A stretch of 64,000 bases of DNA from contig ML769409.1 in assembly GCA_009733575.1 (NCBI GenBank), positions 47,908 to 111,907 of the forward strand, given 5' to 3'. This DNA comes from Gymnopus androsaceus JB14 (Eukaryota > Basidiomycota > Agaricomycetes > Agaricales > Omphalotaceae). Position 1 is the first letter of the stretch, and each line of letters opens with the position of its first letter. Below the pieces are notes generated by a model. That model had not been told where the DNA came from and did no database searches. It was given only the letters and a program-made list of their open reading frames with translations. This document shows positions 10,328-21,943 of this stretch, one piece after another. A program made the position numbers and the translations under genes.

Positions 10328-11283
10328 TCATTCGGATCCTGAATCCGACGTGAAAATAGGCACAGAGCGCCGCTGGGGCAACTCGACCTTTGGCTGAGGC
10401 TCTGGCAGCTTCATTTTCTTCTTCGGTCGAGGAAGATCGCGCATAACGCGACGACGTGGTGTCGGAGCGAGTATCTCGTCGAAATCGGATGATGAGACCT
10501 CTCTAACAAGAGTTGTACGTTTGCGAGGTGATTGTCTATAGATTACTGGTTAGAGAGCTAGCTTCATAAGAAACAAAGGTCACATTACGCACCTTGACCC
10601 TTCATCTAGCTGCTTTTTCACAGCACTATGCTTCCCTTTCCACTCGGATGCTTCTTCCTGCGCCTTTCTAGTAGCCAACTTTTGCTCCCGCAACGCGGCA
10701 GTAAGACGCTCGACTTCCAAAGCAGCTTTTGTCTCTCCTTCAGCATGCACACGAGACGTATGCATGTACCTTTCACAAGAGTCCATCAGGCGAGAGTTTT
10801 CTAGATGAAGCTTCTTTACTTGGGTTTGCGAGGCAGTAAGCTTTTGTTGGAGCGCCTGAGTGGCGTTGGAATCGAGGTAAACGCGTCGCATAGAAGGCGT
10901 GATATAACGGTGGAAATGCTTTGGAAGACATGTCAGCTAGTAGGAGTCATAATGAGTATCATCGCTAGGCTTCTAATAAAAGCTCCAACGAACCTCCGGG
11001 CTGACTGCAAAAGCAAATTGGTAAATATCAGCAAAAGGTCAGATGACGATCCAGCAAACAAAATCGTACCAATTGGAAACGAAGAACGACAGGTCGGACA
11101 CTGAGAATTGTATCCGTCTTGACTAGAGGAGGAGATATAGTCCGAGAGGCATTGTGAGCAAAATAGATGTCCTATTCGGATTTTTAGTCAGTTCATGAAT
11201 GTATGGAAGAAACTATCCTACTCACCACAAGGAATACAGACCGGATCCTTGATATTAGATAGACATATAATGCACTGCGACAT
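10328..11283 (-). CDS. RING-finger coiled-coil protein (probable E3 ubiquitin ligase)
   Basis: Five exons (11283-11226, 11171-11070, 11004-10994, 10918-10593, 10535-10328) sum to 705 nt, or 234 residues, with every phase matching. The RING is C3HC4-like at residues 4-49: CIICL, CIPCGHLFCSQC, then CPTC. An 11-nt microexon encodes VSPE just after it. Residues about 65-165 form a long coiled coil rich in Leu, Glu, Lys and Gln (for example QQKLTASQTQVKKLHLE). The tail is basic with PRKR, PRRR and RPKKK patches that could be a nuclear signal. The family would promote ubiquitin transfer from an E2, with the coiled coil for dimerisation or target binding. The substrate is unknown. The start ATG directly precedes the first zinc ligand. 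Confidence 0.82.
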
Positions 11284-11498
11284 TTTGAGGAAAAAAGTCG
11301 CGCGTAAAGTGTCGTCGAAGTGTGAAGAAGAGACGCGTCTCACGAGGTCTCACGATACGCGCTTGACTGGCCTACGGCCCGGGCCCGCTGCTCGCTTCTT
11401 TCCCCACACTACCCCAACGTCCGATTCCCCGCTCGGCTATAGGACGCGTCCTTCGTCATTGGACCACACAAATTGGAAACAATAGCTTCCGATCCCTG

Positions 11499-11506
11499 TA
11501 TAAATA
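11499..11506 (+). promoter_or_regulatory. TATA box of the feruloyl esterase gene
   Basis: TATAAATA lies 43 bp before the ATG at 11550. A similar GCATAAATA lies about 65 bp before the start of the truncated copy at 14469, so the promoter element seems to have been duplicated with the gene. Confidence 0.55.
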
Positions 11507-11549
11507 GTGAAATAGCGATGGACGCTCTACAAGAAATAACCCTTTCGTC

Positions 11550-13321
11550 ATGCCTCGTTTGCTGCACCTAGCAAGCCTTTTTTCCGTGCTTCTCTATGCT
11601 CATGCGTTCGATTTTGACTCGGCTTGCAATAGCATTGCATCTGAAGCAGCTTCTATCGCTAATGCAACAATATTCTTCGCAGAATACGTCCCCGCCGGAA
11701 CAAATCTGACGTTTCCTGACCAGGATCCAACCTGTCTCTCAACGAGTGTCTCGCAAGTCGTGCTCACCGACATGTGTCGCGTTGCTCTGAATGTGTCCAC
11801 TTCGGATCGTTCTGGAATTACTATGGAAGCCTGGCTTCCTAGAAACTGGACCGGAAGGTTTTTGAGTACAGGTAACGGTGGTTTGGACGGATGTAGGTTC
11901 TTACTTTTTGGTGTTCAGCTCATTCATCTAATGCTTGTTTTCAGGCATTCAGTACATAGATCTAGCGTACACGACCGCGCAGGGTTTCGCTACCGTTGGA
12001 GCTAATAACGGCCACAACGGAACTAGCGGAGAACCCTTTTCCAATAATTCTGACATTTTGGCCGACTTTGTCTATCGCTCGTAAGTCGGAACATTTTCCT
12101 AATCAATGCACTTATTTTAATGTTTCTTCAGCATCCACACCAACGTGGTAGTCGGCAAAGAAATCACCAAAATGTTCTATGGCACTCCTCATAACACCTC
12201 CTACTACCTTGGTTGTTCTACCGGTGGTCGTGAAGGCTTTAAAGCTGTACAAGATTTCCCAGACGAGTTTGATGGAGTTGTTGCCGGGTCTCCTGCAGTG
12301 AACTGGAACAACCTTCTATCCTGGAGCGCACACTTTTTTAATATCCTCGGAAATTCCTCTTCTCCTACGTTCATCACCAGTGACCAATGGCTTGGTCTCA
12401 TTCATGATGATATTCTGAAGCAATGCGATACCATAGACGGTGTCGCCGACGGCATTATCGAGGATCCGAATCTATGCGACTATAAACCAGAGGAACTCAT
12501 CTGTAGCCCGTCGAGCAACACCTCGGATTGTCTCACTGCGGAACAAGCAGCTGCTCTTCGACTGGTGTTTAGTCCCATGTACGGCGAGGATGGGAACCTG
12601 ATGTATCCTAGGATGCAGCCTGGAAGTGAGAACGCCGATTTCATTGCTTTGATGTACGGTGGAGAAGTGTTCCCATTTTCCAATGTAAGTTCATGCAAAA
12701 TTTCCCACCGGCTCTCATGCTTTCGTTGACACAACGACGTATTAGGATTGGTTCCACTACGTGGTCTTGGATCCCTCCTTCGACACAACAACTCTCAATC
12801 TCACCGATTACACCTTGGCGGCGGAGCTTAACCCTTTCAATATCGAAACATTCAATGGAAATCTCTCTGCTTTCCAAGCCCGAAATGGAAAGGTTATCAC
12901 CTACCATGGCCAAGCCGACATGTTGATCTCCCCTGCTGACACGGAATTCTACTATCAGCACATCGCAAAGACCATGGCCCTCCCACCAAGCGACATCGAC
13001 AACTTTCTCCGCTTCTTCCGTATCAGCGGTATGAGCCACTGTGAAACTGGCGTCGGTGCTTGGGAGATTGGTCAGACTCTACCAGGAGCAAGTGGGAATC
13101 TCACCGCGGAGACGCTAGATCCTGAACGAAATGTGTTGACGGCGATGGTACGTTGGGTGGAAGAGGGAATTGCGCCGGAGACGATTCTGGGAACAAAGTA
13201 TGTGAATGATACGACGGAGCTGGGGGTGGAGTTTAGTAGGAGGCATTGTAGGTATCCGTTTAGGAATACGTATAATGGAACGGGGGATAGCTCGGACCCT
13301 GATAGTTGGTCGTGCAAGTAA
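11550..13321 (+). CDS. Secreted tannase/feruloyl esterase
   Basis: Four exons (11550-11892, 11945-12080, 12132-12684, 12746-13321) total 1,608 nt, or 535 residues, normal for fungal members of the family. A signal peptide is evident (LLHLASLFSVLLYAHA, cleavage near residue 19). The CS-D-HC signature is present: Cys-Ser in GCSTGGREG (nucleophile Ser), Asp in HGQADMLISP, and His-Cys in MSHCETG, where the two Cys bridge the Ser and His loops. Many N-x-S/T sites fit a secreted glycoprotein. The enzyme would hydrolyse ester bonds of ferulate on plant cell-wall polysaccharide, or of gallate in tannins. Substrate choice cannot be told from sequence alone. A truncated paralog lies 1.1 kb downstream. 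Confidence 0.93.
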
Positions 13322-14468
13322 AATAGATGCAGATTTTTTTTTCTAACTCCATTTGTGAGCATTCATTATTCTGATCGGTGTAAGCGTTCAACTCGTCATC
13401 ATGTCAAGGAGAATCGGAAATGTTGAAGCAAAAATTAATGCGATCTGCGAGAATCAGCTTTGACCTCCAGTCTGCATTTGGAGCGAAGGTTTTTCAAGTT
13501 GGCAAAGATAGTGTTCAGTATTAGATCCCTGGTATCAATATCAGCTGGAGAGATTCTAAACTACTCCAGGGTACATCTAAATTGCGCTTCCCTACTTCCA
13601 AGCTTGACTAGATTCTATATAACTGCTCCGACATCAGGAGAACAGAGTTGCAGACACCTGCGGCATGGCGGGTGCAATCATCAAGTAGCATGGATTCAAT
13701 CAAAGATAGTGAACAAAGACGCTATGAGAAAAAAAAAAAAAAAAACAGAAAAAAAAAGAACGAGGGAAAGAAGGAATCATGTTCTGCAAGCCCTTAAGTA
13801 CTGGACGGAGATTGACATGTACATGCGCCAGTTTAATGATGTCGCCAGTCGATGGATCCTTGATGTAGCAATGAATTCAACTTTGTATATTCAAAGTATA
13901 ACCACGCTGAGCCTCAGGAGTATGATTTCGGAGCTGGCACGGTAACTGCACCACAGATCGTGTTTAGCAGCTGGATATGAGCAGTACTGAAACAGTAGAT
14001 ATACTGATGGCGTCAGAGAGCCAGGATTGAGGATCTCACGAAGCTGCTTGCCATCCTTAGCTAAGTAGTCACATCTGGCCTACGATGAAACTCATGGTGA
14101 ATAAGAAGTTGATCTGTCATATTGTAGAGTTATTCAATGTTCATAATCCTCGCTCGATTAAACTTAAAGGAGGGAGGCAGAATTTTGCTTGCAGTCGCAA
14201 GGTCAAGTTTTTCCCCTCATATTGCTGATGGACCTCCATACTAAGTACTAAATGGATATTGGTAGTCTCAGAGAACCATCAGCTGACTCTTCCATGATTC
14301 ATTTTTTCCGCACCTCAACACCAACCATAGATTCTTACTCACTGCCGTATCCTTTGAACCTATCTGTCTACGGGAACACAGACGCGGCTCTGATATGCAT
14401 AAATACGGCCGGCGTTGCTGTTCGAACATTGACCAACTTCTAGTACTTACAGAATATTGCGGTCTCTA
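13322..14468. other. Intergenic between the esterase and its truncated copy
   Basis: It includes an A-rich tract near 13,730-13,760. No supported gene: the 161-codon frame over 13460-13945 passes through the A tract and lacks family features. Confidence 0.5.
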
Positions 14469-14726
14469 ATGCGAGTGAGCCTGTTGGTCGCATCCTTTTG
14501 GTCTTCAACACAAGCTGTATCAGTCGAATTTGATTCAGCTTGCGACAGTATTGCTTCCAAAGCAGCCTCGATAGCTAATAGGACGATATTCTTTTCAGAG
14601 CTAATACACGCAGGAACAAACCTCACTTTTCCTGATCAGGACCCCGAATGCGATCTGGTCTCCCCGTTTCAGGTTACTCTTGTGGATATTTGTAGAGTTG
14701 CGCTTCATGAGGATCCTGGCTGCTAG
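14469..14726 (+). pseudogene. Truncated tandem copy of the feruloyl esterase gene
   Basis: The frame from ATG 14469 encodes a signal peptide and then VEFDSACDSIASKAASIAN, GTNLTFPDQDPEC and LVDICRVAL. These match FDSACNSIASEAASIAN, GTNLTFPDQDPTC and LTDMCRVAL of the esterase at 11550. Similarity stops abruptly after CRVALHE and a TAG follows four codons later. No downstream sequence to 15.5 kb resembles the remaining 450 residues, so all catalytic residues are gone. It is about 85 residues long. The preserved signal peptide means a short secreted peptide could in principle be made, but the simplest reading is a 3'-truncated duplicate. Confidence 0.85.
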
Positions 14727-15224
14727 ATTTTTTCTCCAATTCACCGTTTCGAGCACAAATGAACCGTAAAGGTAGTTTTACAATCAAGATAATGATGTGA
14801 ACATGAGTAAATATGGAAGTATCCAAAGGGCCACAAGCAAAAAGTCACGAATATCTCACTATGTCAAATTGTCAATGACCAACAACCCGCGATTCACTAT
14901 TACACTAGTAGGGCGCTAATACACATTCCAGGCGGGAAAAGCGCAAAGCCTAAGCCAAAGATGAGGCATTCCCACCCTGCTCCAATAACGGTGGGTTCAG
15001 TACCGGCTCTATCAGACAGGATTGAGTACAATTGTGATGGTTGAAACTCACTGAAACCAGATTGTAGTTAATGGTTGGCCAGACCTTCTGGGTCGGTTTC
15101 GGTTCCAGTCAGTGGTGCTGATCTCCGTTTGCTGCTCGAAATCGGACCTCCGCCTCCTGGTAGGGATAGTTCGCACTAGCAGGAGTAGTATGTGTGAGCG
15201 TCGCACTTCCCCTATGCAACGACG

Positions 15225-15276
15225 CCCCTACAAGTGGCAGTAGTAGTAGACCTTTTACTACCACTGGTAGTAGGGG
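15225..15276. repeat. Imperfect hairpin rich in GTA/TAC triplets
   Basis: The left arm begins CCCCTACAAGTGGCAGTAGT, and the right arm is TACTACCACTGGTAGTAGGG; they are near reverse complements with a loop of about six bases. Confidence 0.7.
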
Positions 15277-15364
15277 GGATCCGGATAATTTCGAAAGCAG
15301 CGAATCACCCAAAAGATGGCACAATTACCGTAAGGCAATTACATCAAAGCTACAACATACAGTC

Positions 15365-15470
15365 AGTAGTCCAGATTCCGAGGTCCTAATTAATATCCTC
15401 AATATTGTTCATATCGAGCTAGTAGTCCGATTCCGATGTCGCTAATTAATATCTAAAATTTCCTCGAGCT
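15365..15470. repeat. Tandem direct repeat, two diverged copies of about 50-56 bp
   Basis: Copy 1 (15365-15420) and copy 2 (15421-15470) both start AGTAGTCC, share ATTCCGA and CTAATTAATAT, and end TCGAGCT, with small indels between. Confidence 0.8.
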
Positions 15471-15580
15471 AGAGCGACGATGCGCATAGTACATACATGC
15501 CTACTGGAAATGATTTTCTGTAATAGCCCGGTGAGAGCAAACGAAATCGAACGTACATTTTGAAGTGCATACAAGTAGGA

Positions 15581-17266
15581 CTAATTTTCGCGGCATAAGG
15601 TGCACCCTGATTCTTGAAACTGTTTGAACCTCTCAACTTCCTCACATTTCGCAACAAACACCCGCATCCCAGCCCTCTCCAGATGATTCAGCGGCGAAAA
15701 TCCATCCAAATTCTCTGTCCGATTATGAATGACCAGCTCTACCGATCGTAGACAAGATATGCCTACAGAAGCAGCATTTTCGGGGTTGGGAAGCCAACGG
15801 GATGAGATTGTTTCCACAAATGCGGCTGCGTCAAGTTCATCTCCATTCTTGACTGCTAAAGACAGATTCTTTAAGTGAGGGACCAGTGGTTGTAGGGAGG
15901 AGTGAAGATCGGAGGGACGAACGCCGTGGAGGCTTTGGATGAATGGGGTAGTGACAGGAAAGGCTGCCAGTGATGTCTCATCGGTTTGCACAATGTCGTG
16001 GATCGACAGTTCTTGGAGAGAAGGAAGTTGTTGTAAAAGGGTAACTGCATCTCTGTCAGAGAGTGACAATCCGCATAGAGAAAGCAGAGAGAGAGTGCAT
16101 TGTGATCGGGATAAGAGGTTCTGCAGTTCATCTTTGGACCAATACACCAGTGTACCATTGTCACTGTTGTCAACTAATTCCAGTGAGCTGAGGGAGGGAA
16201 AGGTGAAGGATGAAAGAATAGCTTCAATAATATCTGCGGTAGCAGTAAAGTTGCCATGGATAGAAGATGAGATGACTTCCTTGGAAGCGAAAGGGATATC
16301 TAGTACTTCATAGGGAGTATCAGATTCATAGTACTCTGAATGAATCTTCAGGTATTGGAGATTAGGACATATAGAGACGACAGAATACACGTTACGGAAG
16401 CCCTGCATCAAGCTCTAGCGTGGTGATCTGTCCCCATGGAAAGCCTTGCATAGTCATATCTGCACCGGCAAAAAGGGACAACGTATGTAACCGTGGTGCA
16501 TGGTCAAAGAAGTCCAGCTCTGCCAGGGAGTCTTCATCATAACTCGACATATCGATCTCAACAGTCTCCAAAGCTGGGAAAGCTATAGAGATAGTCGGGC
16601 GAATAGTAACCCTGGGTGCGATCTCGAAGAGAATTCACCTTCAAAAAATAGATTACGCCAACGATGTGATTGTGCAAGGAGAAGCTGGAAGCCTGGGTGT
16701 CCAGATGGTTCCCCCCAATAACCAGCGCTGATGCACATAGATACCAATTTGTCTCTGGAGCGCTCCAGATAAAGCTTTATTTGCGACGTGGCTATGTCTT
16801 GTTCCGGATCGTAGTCCTCGTTAGAGCAGAACCGCACCGCGAAGCGCGTCCAGAGCTGGGAGTAAGAATCAACCAACTCTCGCCACCGAGTGCAGACTGC
16901 GCTAATAACGATCACATTTGGGATGCCGAAGCGAGAGTGTCCACCATCGTTGCCGCCACAGCAAAATGTGAAAATTCGTAGAAGGAGCTCGTTCGGAAGC
17001 CTTCGGATAGGAGCCCGCATAGAACGAAGCCGTTCCATATAGCCCTCCAGTCGGCTTTTGTGGAATTGGACAGAAAGAGTCCGCATGTGGAGCTCGTGAA
17101 GCGCGGTCTCGTAGTCTTCAAGATCCTTCTCTGCTAGCTGCAGAATTTGCGATATCTCTGAGCTTTCAGAGGGACAGCTTCCATAGCCAGAACGTAGTTT
17201 AGTGCTTATGGATGTATTATCGACTTTAATACGCAGATTGGAAAGAGTTTCGATCTCCATTCCCAA
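15581..17266 (-). pseudogene. F-box/LRR-type protein with two frame breaks
   Basis: From ATG 17266 the protein begins with a coiled N-terminus and an F-box around residues 88-130 (IRRLPNELLLRIFTF, then VCTRWRELV, WTRFAV). It continues with leucine-rich repeats (ILSSFTFPSLSSLELV, LLQQLPSLQELSI) and ends with the LVPHLKNLSLAV/AAFVETISSRW tail typical of agaric F-box families. The frame breaks twice. Near 16,620-16,640 one base appears missing, and near 16,390-16,400 one base appears extra in a GGG run. The second restores the original frame, and both sides of each break remain clearly homologous to the family. Introns cannot explain either break (no suitable GT-AG pair). Either decay has started or the assembly has two indel errors. 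If intact, it would be an SCF ligase adaptor of about 560 residues. Confidence 0.72.
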
Positions 17267-17456
17267 GTCCTATAGTAAGCCTAGTGAGCGAGGTGAGGAT
17301 CTCATGAGATTTTCCACTGTAACACTTACGGGAAACGACAAGGAACAGCTGCAATTTTGGCAAGGTCAAAGTTGAAAAGAAGATACATAAAGGAATTCGG
17401 CGCCAAAATTGTACGTATTTGCCGCCTGGCATTTTTTATTTTTGCTCAAAGCTTTG

Positions 17457-18744
17457 ATGCAGCTGCCAAACGAACTTGTCGACTGTGTCGTCGAAAACCT
17501 GTACAACGATAAAGCCACTCTTCTCAACTGCTCCCTCGTTGGAAGAGCTTGGGTTAGGGGTTCCCAACGTGGAATTTTTCATCACATCGTTCTCAAACCT
17601 CCCGATGCGGACGAGGCAGAATACCACCTTGATGTACTTTATTCACTCTCCGACGATTATGTGAAAGCCAACGGACGACTCGTCGAATCTTTTGATGTTA
17701 ATCCATGTCTAGCAACCTACGTTCGATCTCTGCACCTCCAGGCGTTCTGCAATCTTTCCCAAGATCTTGACTGGAAAGCAGTATATACTTCCACGGTCTC
17801 CGTCATCCAACGACTCTCCAACGTGGACAGTTTATCATTTTCCCAATTTTCTTGGGGAACACTTTCTCCTTTGTTGAAGGACGCGTTAACCGAGATGTTT
17901 AGGCCTTCAGTGACTCGGATTATGATCGATAATTTTTCCATTCCGAAATTCACTGAATATGCTTCGCTCTTGAACCATACGACACACCTGAAAGTCTTGA
18001 TAGTTGAGTCCATGTTTTGCGACGACTGGACTTTGCCTGAGGGGTCGGATGCGGACTCATTTGATCATACGACTCCGACTCCTAGGTCTATACAACTCCA
18101 TGAACTAGAGACTGATAATAATGCTGTCCTCGCTACCTGGTTCCAAGAGGAATCGTGCCCAATCCAAATACAGAATCTGCAATCATTGCGGATAAATCAC
18201 TTGGATTTGGATCATTCGCGGAAGGTTGCTTTCATGCTGCAGAGTGCTGGCGGTAATCTGAGAGAATTGAAGATGCTGGTCCTGCAACCAATACGAGCAG
18301 ACTATGGTACGCCGATTGCTCTTGTCACACTTCCGTTCCGTTCATACCTCCAATCGTTGTGCTTTAGATTCCGACCTACTTCATCTCGGATATTCACTCA
18401 ACCTGAACACTCTGGTGTTAGCTATAACTCCACGAGCTGATTCTAATTGCGTTCTCTGGATCCAGTCCCTCTTCAAACCATTTTTGAACCGAGATCAGAC
18501 TTATAAATGTCCGTTGCGAGTTCTTACCCTTATAGTGTACCTCGATAGTATTGATGACCTGCGCCAATGGGACAACTGGACTGCATTTGACTCGCTGCTC
18601 GTGAAGCCAGAGTTTTCTCTATTGGAAAAAGTGAGAATCGTGATAACGGGAAAAGTTGGGATTCCGAGTGGTGTGAAGGAGTTGTTGAGCGAGAAGCTTC
18701 GGTTTTTGGAAAGGTCGGGAAAGCTGAAGTGCTTCACACTGTAG
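17457..18744 (+). CDS. F-box protein with LRR-like C-terminus
   Basis: Two exons (17457-18306 and 18368-18744) join across a 61-nt intron in phase 1 to give 408 residues. The F-box is at the very N-terminus: MQLPNELVDCVVENLYND, then LLNCSLVGRAWV and HHIVLKPP. The rest is irregular leucine-rich sequence (SLSFSQFSWGTL, LHELETDNNAVL, LQSLRINHLDL, LNTLVLAITPRA). By family it is a substrate-recruiting subunit of an SCF ubiquitin ligase. It is transcribed away from the F-box gene at 15.6-17.3 kb, with about 190 bp between the two starts, so the promoters may be shared. An earlier in-frame non-ATG extension is ignored because the ATG precedes the F-box exactly. Confidence 0.8.
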
Positions 18745-18953
18745 TCGAGAATGCTATTAATATGAGTATATACTATACATAACTTCAGCTTGGAGAAGAA
18801 CGCATATGGGACAGAAATACAGAAATAATACATTGAGACTCTTATATCATGCGCATATGCCAGTAAAAGAGGAGGAATTAGGCAAGTGATCAACCATGGT
18901 CTATATTTCCGTACACTCTTGGTATCCGCGGGAAGCTAGCAATGCATGTAAAT

Positions 18954-19011
18954 GGCTCTCTGGCGCAATCGTAGCGGCTTGAGTGGAGCTTACGCTGAGC
19001 ATACGTGCTGC
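18954..19011 (+). pseudogene. tRNA-Arg relic
   Basis: GGCTCTCTGGCGCAATCGTA, GAGCTTACGCTGAGCATAC and nearby bases align with the first two thirds of the tRNA-Arg at 28960-29042 (GGCTACCTGGCGCAATGGTA, then GCTGAGCGTAC). The T arm and 3' acceptor half are lost. It sits about 200 bp beyond the 3' end of the F-box/WD40 gene on the opposite strand. That is the same arrangement as the intact tRNA beside the degenerate WD40 copy. Confidence 0.65.
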
Positions 19012-19022
19012 TCTATGATTAT

Positions 19023-19056
19023 CTAGCAAAGAGGTATTTCTAGCAAAGAGGTATTT
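19023..19056. repeat. Perfect 17-bp tandem duplication
   Basis: CTAGCAAAGAGGTATTT occurs twice in direct succession (19023-19039 and 19040-19056). Confidence 0.95.
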
Positions 19057-19205
19057 AGCTTTCTACTTCTTTTCTGGCAGCTTGAACCCAGTAATTTTTT
19101 TTTTGGAAGTTAATAGCATCTCTGTAAATCTATTATACCGTATGTATAACCCAAGGTCAAGTAGATAACAAAATGATCCAAGAAAAATTATCAATCCTAC
19201 TAGTA

Positions 19206-21943
19206 CTAGCAATCACGGACATTGGATCCCTCCCCTTCCCCCTCCTCGGTCTCGTTCACTCGTTCAGCCTCCTCCCTCGGCTTCAAACTCCATATTTCCA
19301 TAACTGTCTTCCCCTGCCTCCTACACATGATCGCACATACTTCCGCGCCACCACTCCCCCTAGCACTCGGACTTGAATAGGCAAATCCCACCTTCCATAC
19401 ACATTCACACTCCCCCAACCCGAAGTTTGAGTTCGCTTGCACGCGCCTTCCTGAATTCGATTTTGACCTCGTCCGCACTCTCCTCTCCGTTCGTTGCGTC
19501 TGCCTCGGGCTCGAGTTTGGATCCCTCCCCGTAGAACTTGGATCACCGAACCCTTCCCCGCTCAAACCCGGACTGCACTGCGCAGAAGTTAAATCCCTGA
19601 CCCACAACCCCGTCTCCACCTCCCACACCCTCACTCGACCATCATTACCTCCCGTAACGAGCAACCCAAGGCGGCGATCGAATTGGAGAGAAGTTACAGA
19701 GGAGTCATGAGCGGCTATGCGGTGGAGGGGTGTGTAGTGGAATTGATTTTCGTGATGGGAGACAAAGGAAGAGGGAGGGTATGTGTGGTTTTCGCGGGAC
19801 GTCGAAGAGTCAGGAGAAGAAGGATGGTTATGATAGGTCGAACTTGAAGAGGAAAGTGAGGTCATAGGCAGGGAAAATACAATAACCCTCCCATCCGAAC
19901 CTCCAGTGGCGAGCATATTTCGGTCAAGTTGGAGTTGACAGACAAGGGCGGTGTGTCCTTGTAGGGTTGTTTTACATTCGCTGTGCACCAACAAACGATG
20001 AACGAAGGGGAGGAAGGAGGAAAAAGAACGCCAGTTAGTTAGACTCGGAGAGCAGGAGTAAGAAGGCAATCGCTTGCTGCTCACCCAGTCTCTGCATCCC
20101 ACACTCTCACTGTCGTATCAAGCCCTCCTGATGCTATTCTTATCCCATCAAACGCAACCGAATAAATCTGGTGTAAATGCCCTTGTAAAATATGGATGCA
20201 TTGGCCTGTGTCTACGTCCCATAGCTAAAATCGAAGTAATCATCAGCATGAATCCTTTGAGATGATACATAGAAAACCAATCAGGCAGCATGCTTACCCT
20301 ACACGTAGTATCATAACTCCCACTAACGACTCTATTCCCACAAACATCCAAACACCTTACACTAGCCGTATGGCCCTCCAACGTCTTGCTCAACTGCCCC
20401 TTTTGTATGTCCCATACCCGAACGGTGTTGTCCCGGGACCCAGACACCGCCAAGGGTCTGTTATGTAGTACTTTGATGCAGCGGATGGTGGAAGAGTGAC
20501 CGTGCAGGGTGTAGATGCAGTAGCTGCATGAGGGCGTAGAAAAAAGTGAAAGTAAGTAAGAGTCCAATCAAGGAACGAAGAAAAAAGGGGGAAAAAGGAC
20601 TTGTACTGTAGTGGAAAAGAAAGAGGAAGGTGAATGAAAATGAAATTTGTCGAACGCACCCAGATCGAATATCCCAAACCCTGACGGCTTTATCACAACC
20701 TCCACTTACTACTAACGCGTTCGGCTGACCCCATCCTTCCGAGTAGCCTGTTGCACTACTGGGTTTACCCGGATGTCGGGATTCTGTCCCATTACCGTGA
20801 TCGATATCGACATCGACATCCATATCCTCCAACTCGGCATCTTCGTTAAACACCGTATGATGCTGGTCGTCACCGTCCCAATCACCTTCCTCCTCACTAT
20901 CCGCTCTCGGTCTCAACCCCAGCGCAATCCTCAACGACGGAGGAAGAAACTGATGACCCGGATAGTCCGACCCGTCCGAGCCAATGTCTTCGCGTACATC
21001 CTTGTTGTGAATCGTCTCGATATCACTTTCGCTATAACTCGACCGAGGATTTTCAGGTCGTCTAAATTCCCTATCCCCAGCCTGCTCCGATCGTCCCGGT
21101 CCATCCATCCACCCGCCACTTCCCACCAAACAAACCGCCCAAACACCTAGTTCGTGTCCCACCAGCGTCCTCGAAAGAACGCCCGTTTGAGCACTAAACA
21201 CGTGTATACGGCAGTTTGCTAATCCCACGACGACCCAATCCGCGTTTAATGCAAGAGAAGTAACCACACCGCTGTCTTGGGTTGTGATACTCGAGGCGGG
21301 GACACGGTGCGCTCGGAGGAGATGCCCGCCTTTGTACCAGTTCTGGGCTGAACAGAATGCGATTAGGGTAGATTAAGGAAAGTGAGAGAGGGAACCCACT
21401 AATCGTATAATAATACTTGAAGTGTTCTCTGAATGAAAACCCAGCACCAGAAGGAAGGTTCTCATCGAATCTAAATGCTTTACACAAACGTTTCCACAAC
21501 GTTTCGTCATTCACCAATCTTCGCCACCATCGACTAACCTGCGCCGCCCTCGCAAGCGTCTTTGGCTCATCCACAAAGTGGAGCACGTGTAAAGCCAATT
21601 CTATCGGTAAAGCTCGGAGAAAATCACGTTTAAGTAGAGGCGCTATTGTGTTGGAGATGAAGAGCAACTCTGTTGAAGTACAGGAGTGCAGGAGAGCGGA
21701 AAGATATTGTCGGCGAAGGACGGGGTTCTGAGGAAGCGCTAATAAGGATGAGATGGGCTGGAGAATTGTCGGCGGACCAGGAGACGGAGCGGGAGTTGGA
21801 GGTGAATCTATTGGCATGTAGAGCATTTGTGACGTGGACGCTGTCTGCTGCGGCTGTAAAGCAGGCTCTGAGAATGGAGTATCCATAGATTCCATGGCCA
21901 AATCTTGCTGCAAGTTGGTATAAAGATTTACGCTGTGCGCCAT
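19206..21943 (-). CDS. F-box/WD40-repeat protein (Cdc4/Fbw7/Pop1-like SCF adaptor)
   Basis: Five exons (21943-21400, 21347-20660, 20523-20298, 20224-20085, 19980-19206) total 2,373 nt, or 790 residues, with all phases matching. The F-box is at about residues 110-155 (LRALPIELALHVLHFV, VSRWWRRLVNDETLWKRLC). A beta-propeller follows. Repeats with GH...WD signatures include LVGHELGVWAV, SGGCDKAVRVWDI, LHGHSSTIRCIKV, SGSRDNTVRVWDI, LEGHTASVRCLDV, LQGHLHQIYSVAF, SGGLDTTVRVWDA, LQGHTALVCQL and TGGNDGRVRVWEV. A 110-residue acidic insertion interrupts the first blades. Known homologs recognise phosphodegrons on cell-cycle regulators, and the exact ortholog is uncertain. A degenerate inverted copy lies at 27.4-28.8 kb. 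Confidence 0.9.

Larger units (their letters stand above)
14727..15580. other. Repeat-bearing intergenic stretch
   Basis: No gene is supported. It holds an imperfect hairpin near 15,250 and a two-copy direct repeat at 15,365-15,470, described separately. Confidence 0.5.

Noticed and set aside
13460..13945. 161-codon plus-strand frame
   Set aside because: Runs through a poly-A tract (Lys run), no family features and no splice context.
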